Assembly (NCBI RefSeq): GCF_000024005.1
Contig: NC_013132.1
Coordinates: 5,016,001 to 5,080,000 of the forward strand
Length of the DNA: 64,000 nt
Direction: 5' to 3'
Origin: Chitinophaga pinensis DSM 2588
GTDB lineage: Bacteria; Bacteroidota; Bacteroidia; Chitinophagales; Chitinophagaceae
How positions within the stretch are numbered: position 1 is the first letter of the stretch; each line of letters starts with the position of its first letter. The translations under genes and the position numbers were made by a program. Under the pieces are notes generated by a model, which saw nothing but the letters and a program-made list of their open reading frames with translations, made no database searches and had not been told where the DNA came from. Below, piece after piece: positions 1-8,504 of the stretch.

Positions 1-359
1 GCTGTTTCCACAGCTTCTACGCCGGTGTTCATCGGCAATACTTTGTCGTAGCCGAAGTAGCGGGTGATAAAGGCAGCGTATTCGCCGAGCAGGTCATTGT
101 GAAAAGCACGGGAGGTCAATGTCAGGCGCTGTGCCTGTTCGGTTAAGGCGCGGATGATTGTCGGGTGACAATGCCCCTGGTTCACCGCAGAATAACCTGA
201 CAGGAAATCGAAATAACGTTTACCGTCAACGTCCCAGAGAAAAACACCTTCCCCGCGATCCAGCACTACGGGCAATGGATGGTAGTTGTGAGCCCCGTAT
301 TGTTCTTCCAGGTCCAGAAAATGCTGGGTCTTTTCACTGATATTAAATGTGTGTAACAT
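1..359 (-). CDS. rocD: Ornithine aminotransferase, N-terminal part (runs off left edge)
   Basis: PLP-dependent enzyme that moves the delta-amino group of ornithine to 2-oxoglutarate in arginine/proline interconversion. Only the first 119 residues lie in the window. Reading from the ATG at 357-359 they include [15 protein letters not shown], the [12 protein letters not shown] block and [10 protein letters not shown]. All of these are typical of the start of ornithine--oxo-acid aminotransferases (class III aminotransferase fold). The PLP lysine lies beyond the edge. A TACCTTTG -7 element on the minus strand ends 7 nt before the ATG, so the transcript may be leaderless. A related class III aminotransferase is possible, but the N-terminal match is strong. 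Confidence 0.9.
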   Translation of the reverse strand, partial: MLHTFNISEKTQHFLDLEEQYGAHNYHPLPVVLDRGEGVFLWDVDGKRYFDFLSGYSAVNQGHCHPTIIRALTEQAQRLTLTSRAFHNDLLGEYAAFITRYFGYDKVLPMNTGVEAVET

Positions 360-365
360 ACTCCC

Positions 366-373
366 CAAAGGTA
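366..373 (-). promoter_or_regulatory. Bacteroidota -7 element (TACCTTTG) for rocD
   Basis: A perfect TAnnTTTG element on the minus strand, 7 nt before the rocD ATG. It implies a transcription start at or beside the start codon. No -33 TTTG is visible; that position is occupied by the AATTCCTAATT repeat. Confidence 0.45.
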
Positions 374-627
374 ATTAGGAATTGGGGATTTAGGAATTAG
401 GAATTGGTCAGTCTGTTGAGAGGAAGGCGGAATTTGTGAAAATAAGGTATAATTCGGGAGGCTGGTGTATGGAATTAAGAATTAAGAATTAGGAATTAAG
501 AATTAAGAATTAAGAATTATTTTATTATGGCAAATATCTATGGGGAATTTTATAGAATGAGACAATGAGTCAAACTCCTCCCAATTACACCCCTATTCCT
601 AATTCTTAATTCCTAATTCCTAATTGG
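372..627. repeat. AT-rich heptad repeat blocks (TTAAGAA/TTAGGAA units)
   Basis: Three blocks of 7-bp-period repeat fill the gap between rocD and the acyl-CoA-binding gene: 372-408 and 471-520 in AATTAAG/GAATTAG orientation, and 592-627 in the opposite orientation (AATTCTT/AATTCCT). The facing blocks could fold into a stem. Related blocks recur at 6327-6356, 8505-8543, 8708-8746, 9437-9457 and 19271-19292. No gene is seen here. Confidence 0.85.
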
Positions 628-888
628 TCAAGCTTTTTTAAGCTTATTAACCAATGAGACATACTCCTGCTGGGCAGCCTCTTTCGCCTTTCCCTTCAGT
701 TTCTCCCAGGCTTCATACTTGGCTTTGGCCACGAAGTCAAATGGGTTGGTGGGTGGTTCACCATTGATATCACCTTCAGTTCCTTGTTTATAAAGTGAGT
801 AGAGTTGCAGAAGGGTTTCATTATCAGGCTTTTGGGTCAGGGTTTTGCTGGCTGTAGCGGCCGTTTCAAACTGTTGTTGCAGATCCAT
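628..888 (-). CDS. Acyl-CoA-binding protein (ACBP)
   Basis: Small cytosolic protein of 86 aa that binds long-chain acyl-CoA esters. Family hallmarks are LYSLYKQGTEGDINGEPP (the YKQaT.GD signature), FDFVAKAKYEAWEKLKGK, and a C-terminal helix ending EYVSLVNKLKKA. The length equals the usual four-helix ACBP. The reading frame extends 13 codons upstream, but MDLQQQFETAA is where ACBPs normally begin, so the ATG ending at 888 is chosen. The gene is alone, divergent from lepA, and its 3' end abuts the AT-rich repeat block. It may serve fatty-acid metabolism together with the desaturase and thioesterase elsewhere in the window (inference). Confidence 0.88.
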   Translation of the reverse strand: MDLQQQFETAATASKTLTQKPDNETLLQLYSLYKQGTEGDINGEPPTNPFDFVAKAKYEAWEKLKGKAKEAAQQEYVSLVNKLKKA

Positions 889-967
889 AAGAAAGTTTTT
901 TCTTAAATGTAGATAAAATAGTACCAAATCTGACGGTCGGCACTATCCGGGTATAGCAAAATTTAAA

Positions 968-975
968 TAACTTTG
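968..975 (+). promoter_or_regulatory. -7 element (TAACTTTG) of lepA
   Basis: TAACTTTG matches TAnnTTTG and lies 44 nt before the lepA ATG. No clear -33 TTTG is visible. Confidence 0.55.
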
Positions 976-1018
976 CGGCTTGACGCGGGGCGTTAAACGC
1001 CTGGTTTTAAAAGCATAT

Positions 1019-2806
1019 ATGAAGAATATCAGGAATTTTTGCATCATTGCACACATCGACCACGGTAAAAGTACATTGGCTGACAGGCTGTTAGAGCATA
1101 CAAAGACAATCTCAGACAGAGAAATGCAGGCTCAGGTATTGGATGACATGGATCTGGAAAGAGAGAAAGGTATCACTATCAAGAGTCATGCGATCCAGAT
1201 GAACTATGTTCAGGACGGAACGTCATATGTATTTAACCTGATCGATACTCCCGGTCACGTGGACTTCTCTTATGAAGTATCCCGTGCGCTGGCTGCCTGC
1301 GAAGGTGCACTGCTGTTGGTTGATGCTGCTCAGGGTATCCAGGCACAAACTATTTCCAACCTTTATCTGGCCCTGGAAAATGACCTGGAGATCATCCCCG
1401 TGATCAACAAGATCGATATGGACGGCGCTATGATCCCGGAGGTAAAAGACCAGATCATAGAACTGATCGGTTGTAAGGAGGATGAAATCCTGCTGGCTTC
1501 CGGTAAGACGGGTATTGGTATCGAAGAGATCCTGGATGCCATCGTGAAACGTGTTCCAGCTCCGAAAGGAGATCCGGAAGCTCCTTTACAGGCACTGATC
1601 TTTGATAGCGTATTCAACTCCTTCCGTGGTATCATCGCTTACTACAGAATATTTAACGGTACCCTCAAAAAAGGAGATAAAGTTAAATTCTTCAATACCG
1701 ATGAAGAATACTTTGCTGATGAAGTAGGTATTCTGAAACTCGGTCTGCAACCCACCCAAACCGTTAAGACCGGCGACGTAGGTTACATTATCACCGGTAT
1801 CAAAAATGCCAAAGAAGTAAAAGTGGGCGATACCATCACTACCAGCGCGAATCCTAGTCTGGAGTCTATCAACGGTTTCGAAGAGGTAAAACCAATGGTA
1901 TTCGCAGGTATCTTCCCTGTAAATACAGAAGACTTCGAAGAGCTACGTGACTGTATGGAGAAACTGCAGCTGAACGATGCTTCCCTGACTTTCGAACTGG
2001 AAACGTCCCAGGCATTGGGCTTTGGTTTCCGATGCGGATTCCTCGGAATGCTGCACATGGAGATCATCCAGGAACGTCTCGAAAGAGAGTTCAATCAGAC
2101 TGTGATCACCACCGTTCCGAACGTAAGCTTTATCGCCCATACGACCAGAAAGGAAACTATTATTGTGAACAACCCTTCTGAAATGCCGGATCCAAGTACA
2201 CTGGAACGCATTGAAGAACCGTTCATCAGAGCACAGATCATTACCAAACCGGATTATATTGGTAACATCATGACCCTGTGTCTCGGTAAGAGAGGTCTCC
2301 TGATGAATCAAAGCTATCTGACCCCAACCAGGGTTGAACTGATATTTGAAATGCCACTCACAGAGATCGTATTCGATTTCTATGATAAGCTGAAAAGCCA
2401 GACACGTGGTTACGCCTCCTTCGACTATGCACCGATCGGTTACCGTGACAGTGACATCGCGAAGATGGATATTCTGCTGAACGGCGACAAGGTGGATGCG
2501 CTGAGCGCCCTGATTCACCGTGGTCGTGCACAGGACTTCGGTCGTAAACTCTGTGAAAAGCTGAAGGAACTGTTGCCTCGTCAGCAATTTATGATTGCTA
2601 TCCAGGCAGCGATCGGCGCCAAGATTCTGGCCCGTGAAACGATCAGCGCTATGCGTAAGGATGTTACTGCCAAATGTTATGGTGGTGATATCTCCCGTAA
2701 GCGTAAACTGTTGGAAAAACAGAAAGAAGGTAAGAAGCGTATGAGACAGATTGGTAACGTGGAAGTACCGCAGGAAGCATTCCTTGCTGTTCTTAAATTA
2801 GATTAG
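1019..2806 (+). CDS. lepA: Elongation factor 4 (back-translocating GTPase LepA)
   Basis: Ribosome-associated translational GTPase of 595 aa, the normal LepA length. GTPase motifs are AHIDHGKST (residues 11-19), DTPGH (76-80) and NKID (130-133). The EF-G-like domains II, III and V follow, then the LepA-specific C-terminal domain with [20 protein letters not shown] and the ending [17 protein letters not shown]. The frame is open 13 codons further upstream, but [19 protein letters not shown] is the standard LepA N-terminus and follows the promoter at a sensible distance. It is monocistronic, with a terminator just downstream. Confidence 0.97.
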   Translation: MKNIRNFCIIAHIDHGKSTLADRLLEHTKTISDREMQAQVLDDMDLEREKGITIKSHAIQMNYVQDGTSYVFNLIDTPGHVDFSYEVSRALAACEGALLLVDAAQGIQAQTISNLYLALENDLEIIPVINKIDMDGAMIPEVKDQIIELIGCKEDEILLASGKTGIGIEEILDAIVKRVPAPKGDPEAPLQALIFDSVFNSFRGIIAYYRIFNGTLKKGDKVKFFNTDEEYFADEVGILKLGLQPTQTVKTGDVGYIITGIKNAKEVKVGDTITTSANPSLESINGFEEVKPMVFAGIFPVNTEDFEELRDCMEKLQLNDASLTFELETSQALGFGFRCGFLGMLHMEIIQERLEREFNQTVITTVPNVSFIAHTTRKETIIVNNPSEMPDPSTLERIEEPFIRAQIITKPDYIGNIMTLCLGKRGLLMNQSYLTPTRVELIFEMPLTEIVFDFYDKLKSQTRGYASFDYAPIGYRDSDIAKMDILLNGDKVDALSALIHRGRAQDFGRKLCEKLKELLPRQQFMIAIQAAIGAKILARETISAMRKDVTAKCYGGDISRKRKLLEKQKEGKKRMRQIGNVEVPQEAFLAVLKLD

Positions 2807-2835
2807 TACGCCAATACATCAAATTTTGGGAAATT

Positions 2836-2868
2836 AAAGCGGCCGGAGAAATTCGGTCGCTTTTTTAT
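2836..2868 (+). terminator. Intrinsic terminator of lepA
   Basis: Stem AGCGGCCG / CGGTCGCT (one G-U pair) followed by six T residues, 30 nt after the lepA stop. Confidence 0.8.
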
Positions 2869-2919
2869 TTGTCTTCATTGGGTTTGTAGCTTCTTATGTG
2901 AATGCTTGATTCAGTTAGA

Positions 2920-3025
2920 TTGTTGGCAGGGGGGGAATGCTCCGGATTCAGTATGGGATTACGGGCTGTAGTTCTTTGAAGTTCCTTGCTATTGGGCGTT
3001 GGGTTGGAGAGTTGTGCGGCGGTGG
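2920..3025 (+). repeat. Half copy of the TTTCAGATG palindromic element
   Basis: This stretch is about 95 percent identical to 5917-6019. They differ by one base in a G-run and a few substitutions. It carries the left arm (GATTACGGGC, TAGTTCT, GAAGT blocks) but no matching right arm, so it looks like a truncated copy. The minus-strand reading frame across it has no protein support. Confidence 0.75.
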
Positions 3026-3452
3026 TCATAAGAGCCTGGGATATATGATATATCACAATACCCTCAAATGCCCCCACCATAAGATTGATATACTATGAGA
3101 CATTATAACATCCCAGATACCCACTATATCATGATGAACGATATGATGCTTATGCTGAATTCTGACTTGGAGCAGTCTTCGGACTTCCTTTGAATTGCCT
3201 TCAGATGCTGTATCATGGCTCAAATGAGGCTTGTTTCTATGATGTATACCGTGATTAGACCGTCATTACGCCGTTATCGCTTCGTTCTGGAACGTAGAGA
3301 TATGGGCTTAATAACGGTATAGCTTCGTTGTACATCGAAGAAAAAGATCTTATCTCTTTCATAATCAGTGACTTTTAGCTGTTTTGATCGAAGATTGGAG
3401 ATAAGAGTGTGATAAAGCTCATAAAATCAATGACTTATGAGGGTGTTAAACA
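3026..3452. other. Gene-free spacer
   Basis: No convincing coding sequence. Weak features only: CTTATCTC at 3349-3356 faces GAGATAAG at 3398-3405, and a CATAATCAGTGACTT-like string near 3360 recurs imperfectly near 3420. It may be remnant DNA attached to the half repeat. Confidence 0.4.
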
Positions 3453-3493
3453 CAAAAAAGCCGGCAGGAAATGTATTCTGCCGGCTTTTTAAA
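3453..3493 (-). terminator. Intrinsic terminator of the manA operon
   Basis: Perfect stem AAAAAGCCGGCAG / CTGCCGGCTTTTT with a 10-nt loop and a U-tract when read on the minus strand. It sits just past the stop of the gene ending at 3508. Confidence 0.85.
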
Positions 3494-3507
3494 TATGATC
3501 TGTCCGA

Positions 3508-4104
3508 TTAAGCCAGCTGGCTTTTCGGAACAATTACTGATGATTTCAGGATGCTCCATACGCCAAACAGCACTGCTGTAAAGAATACGTTGCCCATCAG
3601 GCCATTCAGTGCAAAACTGCTGAACAGATCGCCTTCTTTGTAGAAAGGGATACCGGCAGCGTAGCAAGCCAGCAGACCAGCACCCGTTTTAGGATACATG
3701 TCTGTGGTGAGGAATGTGCCCAGGTTCGTGATCAGGAAGAACAGTAAGCCTGTGCCGATAGAAGACAGCAGCAGTGTCAGCGTGTTTACTTTTCTGATAC
3801 GGGTACCAATGAAGGCAATCAGCATAAATGCGCCATATACGAAGAACAACTGTCCCAGGTAGTCGCGGTTCAGCGCCTGAATGCTGGTGAACAGCTGGAG
3901 GAATACGTCAGAAAGGAACAGAGACAATAAAGGAACGATATACGCCAGACGTTTATCTTTCAGAACGATGCCGCCGAAGAGGGCTGCCGCACCAATGGCA
4001 TTGAAATTCCACAAACCAGCCTGGTTTGTCAGAATGCGGCAAAGGGCAGACAGGAATATCAGCAGACTGATGATCAGTATTTCCCGGATAGAATCCTTTT
4101 TCAT
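3508..4104 (-). CDS. DUF6580 family membrane protein
   Basis: Polytopic membrane protein of 198 aa, about five to six predicted helices. It shows the DUF6580 pattern: WNFNAIGAAALFGG near residue 33, KDKRLAYIVPLLSLFLSDV, FFLITNLGTFLT, then YPKTGAGLLACYAAGIPFY and a final helix NGLMGNVFFTAVLFG. The family is related in layout to small-molecule uptake membrane proteins, but its substrate is unknown. It lies 35 bp after manA on the same strand and shares its terminator, so the two are probably cotranscribed. No functional link to mannose metabolism can be read from the sequence. Confidence 0.75.
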   Translation of the reverse strand: MKKDSIREILIISLLIFLSALCRILTNQAGLWNFNAIGAAALFGGIVLKDKRLAYIVPLLSLFLSDVFLQLFTSIQALNRDYLGQLFFVYGAFMLIAFIGTRIRKVNTLTLLLSSIGTGLLFFLITNLGTFLTTDMYPKTGAGLLACYAAGIPFYKEGDLFSSFALNGLMGNVFFTAVLFGVWSILKSSVIVPKSQLA

Positions 4105-4139
4105 AATGGGTCAATTATTTATATCAAAGATAATTGATT

Positions 4140-5366
4140 TTAAATAGATTGAACAGGTACACTTGCTTTAAAGATTACTGCGCCTGCATTGCTCTGGATA
4201 TCATATGTCGTATCGAAGTAGGTAACAACCGATTCTCCTTTTTTCAGGTGGATCGCTTCACCGCCCTGCTCTGTGATAATCGCAGCGCCTTCCATTACCA
4301 GCATGATCTCAGTCGCTTCACTGGTATGCTCATAACGCTGATCATTCTGTAAAACGATACGGCTTACTACGAAATCAGGCGCCGGAGAATGGTAGATTGT
4401 TTCCAATCCGCCGCTGATGCTTTCGCTTCTCAGGATCTTAGGATGTACCGGCTCAAAACGGGTATGCTTCAGCAGCTCAGGTACATCAATATGTTTAGGC
4501 GTCAGACCGCCACGCAGCACATTGTCGGAATTGGCCATCAGTTCAACGTTCTGTCCTTCCAGGTAAGCATGTGGAATACCTGCATCCTGGAACACCGCTT
4601 CACCCGGATGTACTTCCATGATATTGAAGAAATAGATAGAGAAAATACCCCTGTCCAGATTCTCCAGTCCCTGTGGATCATTTGCGATCGCTCTGCCTGC
4701 CCAGAATGCCGGATCAGACTTCGCCAGACGGTTGTTCTGATACGCTTCTGATACTGCCTCTGCCAATGGACGTAACATCGTGTTCACTTCCGCCTGTGGC
4801 ATCTCCATCACCGCTTTATATAAACCATAGTAACCCTCTTTTTCAAAGATAGGCGCCAGTGGTGCGAATGCGGTTACCGTCTCTAATACCTTTCTCAGCT
4901 TATCTTCCGGCAGAAATCCGTGTAACAGCCAAAACTCGCTGAGCGCTACCATGATCTCCGGTTTGTGGTTAGCATCTTTGTAGTTACGATGAGGTGCATT
5001 CAGTGGAATACCTGCTTCGTTTTCACGGGCAAAGCCTTTTTCTGCTTCTACTTTCGTAGGGTGTACCTGGATAGATAGCATGTCTTTTACGTCCAGGATC
5101 TTCAGCAGATAAGGTAATTCGCCGAAACGCTTCCATACCTTAGGTCCGAGTACATGTTCAGGATTGGCCTTTACCAGCTGATCCAGCGGGGTTGATTGTC
5201 CGTCGGTAGCTATTGCTGATGGTGCGCTCTGGTGTGCGCCCATCCAGTATTCAGCGCTTGGTTTACCGTTTTCCGGAATGCCTAATAATGCAGGGATGTA
5301 GTGATAGCCACCCCAGGCATAGTTTTGTACCTTACCGTCCAGTCTGAATAATTTCTTCTCGCTCAT
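4140..5366 (-). CDS. manA: Mannose-6-phosphate isomerase, class I
   Basis: Zinc enzyme interconverting mannose-6-phosphate and fructose-6-phosphate, feeding GDP-mannose and surface glycans. The length of 408 aa is typical. Visible motifs are NYAWGG near residue 15, SAEYWMGAHQSAPS, the metal-site QVH at 100-102, ENEAG, and the class I signature PHAYLEGQNVELMANSDNVLRGG followed by LTPKHIDV. The C-terminal cupin-like half ends SNAGAVIFKASVPVQSI. It is first gene of a two-gene unit with the DUF6580 gene and divergent from yraN. Confidence 0.95.
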   Translation of the reverse strand: MSEKKLFRLDGKVQNYAWGGYHYIPALLGIPENGKPSAEYWMGAHQSAPSAIATDGQSTPLDQLVKANPEHVLGPKVWKRFGELPYLLKILDVKDMLSIQVHPTKVEAEKGFARENEAGIPLNAPHRNYKDANHKPEIMVALSEFWLLHGFLPEDKLRKVLETVTAFAPLAPIFEKEGYYGLYKAVMEMPQAEVNTMLRPLAEAVSEAYQNNRLAKSDPAFWAGRAIANDPQGLENLDRGIFSIYFFNIMEVHPGEAVFQDAGIPHAYLEGQNVELMANSDNVLRGGLTPKHIDVPELLKHTRFEPVHPKILRSESISGGLETIYHSPAPDFVVSRIVLQNDQRYEHTSEATEIMLVMEGAAIITEQGGEAIHLKKGESVVTYFDTTYDIQSNAGAVIFKASVPVQSI

Positions 5367-5424
5367 GCGTAATATTATTTATTTTCCTGTGATTGTTAAC
5401 CTGTTGTTTTTCCTGATGGAAGAG

Positions 5425-5432
5425 CAAAAATA
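5425..5432 (-). promoter_or_regulatory. -7 element (TATTTTTG) of manA
   Basis: Minus-strand TAnnTTTG match in the manA/yraN divergent gap, leaving an approximately 55-60 nt leader to the manA ATG. No clear -33 was found. Confidence 0.45.
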
Positions 5433-5441
5433 GTCAAAACA

Positions 5442-5798
5442 ATGGCATCCCATATAGCTTTGGGCAAAAAAGGGGAGTTGATTGCATGTGGACATCTTCG
5501 TTTGCATCATTACGAGATCATAGCGGTTAATTGGCGGCATCGGCGGCGGGAGATAGATATTATCGCTTCGCGGGATGGTTGTCTGGTGTTTTTCGAGGTC
5601 AAGACGCTGGCAAGTGATCTTTACGGCTGGCCGGAGAAGCATGTGACGGCGGCGAAGCGGCGGAATATACAGGCTGTGGCTTCGGCGTATATGGACCGGA
5701 TGAAACAGCTGCCGAAGGTCATCAGGTTTGATGTGATTGCGATTACTTTTCAGCCGGATGGTACTTATGAGCTGGTGCATTTTGAGGATGCGTTTTAG
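5442..5798 (+). CDS. YraN family (UPF0102) endonuclease-like protein
   Basis: Small protein of 118 aa with the UPF0102 layout: LGKKGELIACGHLRLHHYEI, then NWRHRRREIDIIA, then LVFFEVKTL. The spaced E-D-EVK residues make a PD-(D/E)xK nuclease-type active site. YraN proteins are widespread and often sit near ribonuclease HII or replication genes; the biological role is unsettled. The ATG at 5442 gives a normal N-terminus. Divergent from manA, and followed by the 5917-6092 repeat element instead of another gene. Confidence 0.85.
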   Translation: MASHIALGKKGELIACGHLRLHHYEIIAVNWRHRRREIDIIASRDGCLVFFEVKTLASDLYGWPEKHVTAAKRRNIQAVASAYMDRMKQLPKVIRFDVIAITFQPDGTYELVHFEDAF

Positions 5799-5916
5799 CT
5801 ACCGCTGCGCGTGAGGGTTTTAAGGTTATGTTGTTACTGGTTATGGATATAACCGGGTGGGATTGGTATGTCTTTGTAGTTTACGTCAGGCTTTTTAATT
5901 ATCAGACTGTTGTTGG

Positions 5917-6112
5917 TTGTTGGCAGGGGGGAATGCTCCGGATTCAGTATGGGATTACGGGCTGTAGTTCTTTGAAGTCCCTTGCTATTGGGCGTTGGGT
6001 CGGAGAGTTGGGCGGTGGGGGCTTGTATTAAACCCCTGGTTGCATGGGCTCAGCAGACTTCGCAGAACTAAGGCCCGTAATCTCCATCTGAACCCTGCGT
6101 TGTGACGCTGCT
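5917..6112. repeat. MITE-like palindromic element, copy with 37-nt arms
   Basis: Arms at 5943-5979 and 6056-6092 are imperfect inverted repeats. Both carry TTCAG..ATGG, GATTACGGGC, TAGTTCT and GAAGTC blocks, separated by 76 bp. The left portion 5917-6019 is nearly identical to 2920-3025. Related palindromes lie at 15036-15169, 28748-28876 and 51650-51793. No open frame inside it looks genuine. Confidence 0.8.
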
Positions 6113-6145
6113 GCTGACTAAGTTTAGGACGGTTTTGAGGTAGGC

Positions 6146-6184
6146 GTACAATGTAGTAGTACAATGTTATAGTACAATGTGGGC
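6146..6184 (+). repeat. 13-bp tandem repeat (three copies of GTACAATGT)
   Basis: GTACAATGT occurs at 6146, 6159 and 6172, exactly 13 bp apart, with variable 4-bp tails (AGTA, TATA, GGGC). It lies between the palindromic element and the purB 3' end in an otherwise gene-free stretch (6113-6358) that ends with an AT heptad block at 6327-6356. Confidence 0.8.
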
Positions 6185-6358
6185 GTATATACGTGATGTT
6201 TATATTTGTTGCAGTGCAGACAGTGTGGACGTATAAAGCAGAAAGACGAATTACATCGGCTTTCGCGTATTGTAATTCGTCCTCTATTTATAGTCTTTAG
6301 AGAAAGGAATCAGGCGGTTGCATAAATCCTAATTCTTAATTCTTAATTCCTAATTGCT

Positions 6359-7699
6359 TCAGCCCCAGATACCGGTGTAGTTCTGCGGAGTGATCGCTTT
6401 CAGTTCCTTTTTCAGGGTGGCGCTGATCTTCAGTCCATCGATGAACTTGTGCATGGTTTTCTGGTTGATGTTCTGACCACCACGGGTGAGTTCCTTCAGG
6501 GCCTCGTAAGGTTGAGGGAAGTTTTCACGACGGAGTACGGTCTGAATCGCTTCAGCGACTACTGCCCAGTTATTTTCCAGGTCGTCCTGGAGTTTGGCTT
6601 CGTTCAGGATCAGTTTACCGAGACCTTTCTGAACAGATTTCAGGGCCAGTACGGTGTGACCGAATGGAACGCCTACGTTACGGAGAACGGTGGAGTCGGT
6701 CAGGTCACGCTGCAAACGGGAGATTGGCAGTTTGGCGCTCAGGTGTTCGAAGATGGCGTTTGCCAGTCCGAAGTTACCTTCTGCGTTTTCGAAGTCAATC
6801 GGGTTCACTTTGTGCGGCATCGCAGAAGAACCTACTTCGCCGGCCTTGATCTTCTGTTTGAAGTAGTCCATGGAGATGTATGTCCAGATGTCGCGGCAGA
6901 AGTCGATCAGGATCGTGTTGATACGTTTCAGGGTATCAAACTGAGCGGCGATGTTGTCGTAATGTTCGATCTGGGTGGTATATTTCATACGCTGCAGACC
7001 GAGGGTATTGTTGACGAATTTGTCAGCGAATTTCTCCCAGTTGGTTTTAGGGAATGCCACATAGTGTGCGTTGAAGTTGCCGGTAGCGCCACCGAATTTA
7101 GCGGCGAAAGGAATTTCTCCCAGCAGTTTCACCTGACCTTCCAGTCTTTCTACAAACACCAGGATCTCTTTACCCAGGATGGTCGGAGAAGCCGGTTGAC
7201 CGTGTGTACGGGCCAGCATTGGTATCTTCATCCAGCTTTTAGCCATCTTCTTCAGGTCCAGGATCAGATTAGCGATCGCCGGCATGAAAACATGTTCTAC
7301 AGCTTCTTTCCAGAACAGCGGCGTAGCGGTATTGTTGACGTCCTGGGAGGTCAGACCGAAGTGTACCCACTCCAGTTTATCTTCCAGTCCGAGCGCTTTC
7401 AGCTCATTCTTAACAAAATACTCAACAGCTTTTACATCGTGATTAGTTACTTTTTCCGTGTCCTTGATCAGCTGTGCGTGCTCAATGGTGAACTCCTGGT
7501 AGATCTTACGCAGGGCAGGAACCTGAGATTTGGAGAGGGTAAATACCTTCTGCTCTGACAGGGCTATAAAGTATTCTATCTCTACCAGTACACGGTAACG
7601 GATCAGTGCAAACTCGGAAAAATAAGGTGCCAGTTCTTCCAGTTGTCTCCGGTATCTACCATCCAGCGGAGAAATGGCGGTTAAAGCTTGTAATTGCAT
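6359..7699 (-). CDS. purB: Adenylosuccinate lyase
   Basis: Cleaves SAICAR to AICAR and adenylosuccinate to AMP with release of fumarate in purine synthesis. The 446 aa show the fumarase/aspartase fold markers: LTSQDVNNTA, RTHGQPASPT, and the signature GSSAMPHKVNPIDFENAEGN with its catalytic serine loop. The N-terminus MQLQALTAISPLDGRYR is the standard PurB start. The gene stands alone and is divergent from mqnA. Its minus-strand promoter element lies just before the mqnA start, so the two promoters overlap. Confidence 0.97.
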   Translation of the reverse strand: MQLQALTAISPLDGRYRRQLEELAPYFSEFALIRYRVLVEIEYFIALSEQKVFTLSKSQVPALRKIYQEFTIEHAQLIKDTEKVTNHDVKAVEYFVKNELKALGLEDKLEWVHFGLTSQDVNNTATPLFWKEAVEHVFMPAIANLILDLKKMAKSWMKIPMLARTHGQPASPTILGKEILVFVERLEGQVKLLGEIPFAAKFGGATGNFNAHYVAFPKTNWEKFADKFVNNTLGLQRMKYTTQIEHYDNIAAQFDTLKRINTILIDFCRDIWTYISMDYFKQKIKAGEVGSSAMPHKVNPIDFENAEGNFGLANAIFEHLSAKLPISRLQRDLTDSTVLRNVGVPFGHTVLALKSVQKGLGKLILNEAKLQDDLENNWAVVAEAIQTVLRRENFPQPYEALKELTRGGQNINQKTMHKFIDGLKISATLKKELKAITPQNYTGIWG

Positions 7700-7737
7700 A
7701 ATGTTATTTGATTAGTGAGCGTTTATCACTTTTTGCC

Positions 7738-7757
7738 TAATTTAGCCGGCAAAATTA
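7738..7757. promoter_or_regulatory. Overlapping divergent -7 elements for purB and mqnA
   Basis: Minus strand: TAATTTTG (plus-strand CAAAATTA, 7750-7757), a perfect TAnnTTTG match about 50 nt before the purB ATG. Plus strand: TAATTTAG at 7738-7745, a one-mismatch match before the mqnA TTG start. The elements are 5 bp apart, so simultaneous occupancy seems unlikely. Confidence 0.4.
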
Positions 7758-7763
7758 CAGAAA

Positions 7764-8504
7764 TTGGAACGGAAAGTAAAAGTAGCGGCAGTAAGTTATT
7801 TGAATACCAGGCCATTATTGTACGGATTCAGGGATCATCCCGTGATGAATATGCTGGAACTGAGTGCTGATTATCCTGCTAAAATTGCACAGCAACTGAT
7901 TGATGGAGAAGTAGATGTGGCGCTCGTGCCAGTAGCGACCATCCCTAAACTGCAAGAATATCATATCATTTCTGATTTTTGTATTGGTGCGGAAGGTCCG
8001 GTAGCTTCTGTTTGTCTTTTCAGCGAAGTTCCCCTTAATGAAATAAAACGTATCTATCTCGATTATCAGAGCCGTACCTCAGTCGCCTTGCTGAAAGTAC
8101 TGGTGCGTGAACACTGGAAACTGGATGTTGAACTGATCGAGACTAACGGCGATTACGAAGATAAGATCAATGGTACCGACGCCGGACTGGTGATTGGCGA
8201 CCGTGCACTCGAACAGCGACATGTGTCTCCTTATATATATGACCTCGCTGAGCATTGGATGAGATTTACCAGTCTGCCTTTTGTATTTGCCGCCTGGATC
8301 AGCAACAAACCCTTACCGGCAGAGTTTATCCAGCAGTTTAACAATGCCAACAGTCTCGGTATTCATAATATACCGGCTGTTGTAGCAGAGAATCCTTATC
8401 CGCTGTACGATCTTACAACGTATTACACGCAGAATATCAGTTACCCGCTGACGCCGTCTAAACGACAGGGCTTACAAAGGTTTCTTGGGTTTCTGATGAA
8501 ATAG
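7764..8504 (+). CDS. mqnA: Chorismate dehydratase (futalosine menaquinone pathway)
   Basis: MqnA converts chorismate to 3-[(1-carboxyvinyl)oxy]benzoate, the first step of the futalosine route to menaquinone. The 246-aa protein has the periplasmic-binding-protein-like MqnA/MqnD fold: KVAAVSYLNTRPLLYG at the N-terminus, GEVDVALVPVATIP, IYLDYQSRTSV, and GLVIGDRAL. The start is TTG at 7764: there is no in-frame ATG before the conserved VAAVSYLNT block, and the first internal ATG would remove it. No other mqn gene lies in the window. Confidence 0.9.
   Translation: MERKVKVAAVSYLNTRPLLYGFRDHPVMNMLELSADYPAKIAQQLIDGEVDVALVPVATIPKLQEYHIISDFCIGAEGPVASVCLFSEVPLNEIKRIYLDYQSRTSVALLKVLVREHWKLDVELIETNGDYEDKINGTDAGLVIGDRALEQRHVSPYIYDLAEHWMRFTSLPFVFAAWISNKPLPAEFIQQFNNANSLGIHNIPAVVAENPYPLYDLTTYYTQNISYPLTPSKRQGLQRFLGFLMK

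Noticed and set aside
2865..3080. Minus-strand frame of 71 codons over the half repeat
   Set aside because: Falls in a repeat that also occurs at 5917-6019 where the frame is not maintained.
6449..7558. Long plus-strand open frame (369 codons) opposite purB
   Set aside because: It is antisense to a certain gene and shows no family motif. Such frames arise from codon bias on the opposite strand; the same applies to 1943-2587, 9757-10551 and 49933-50373.
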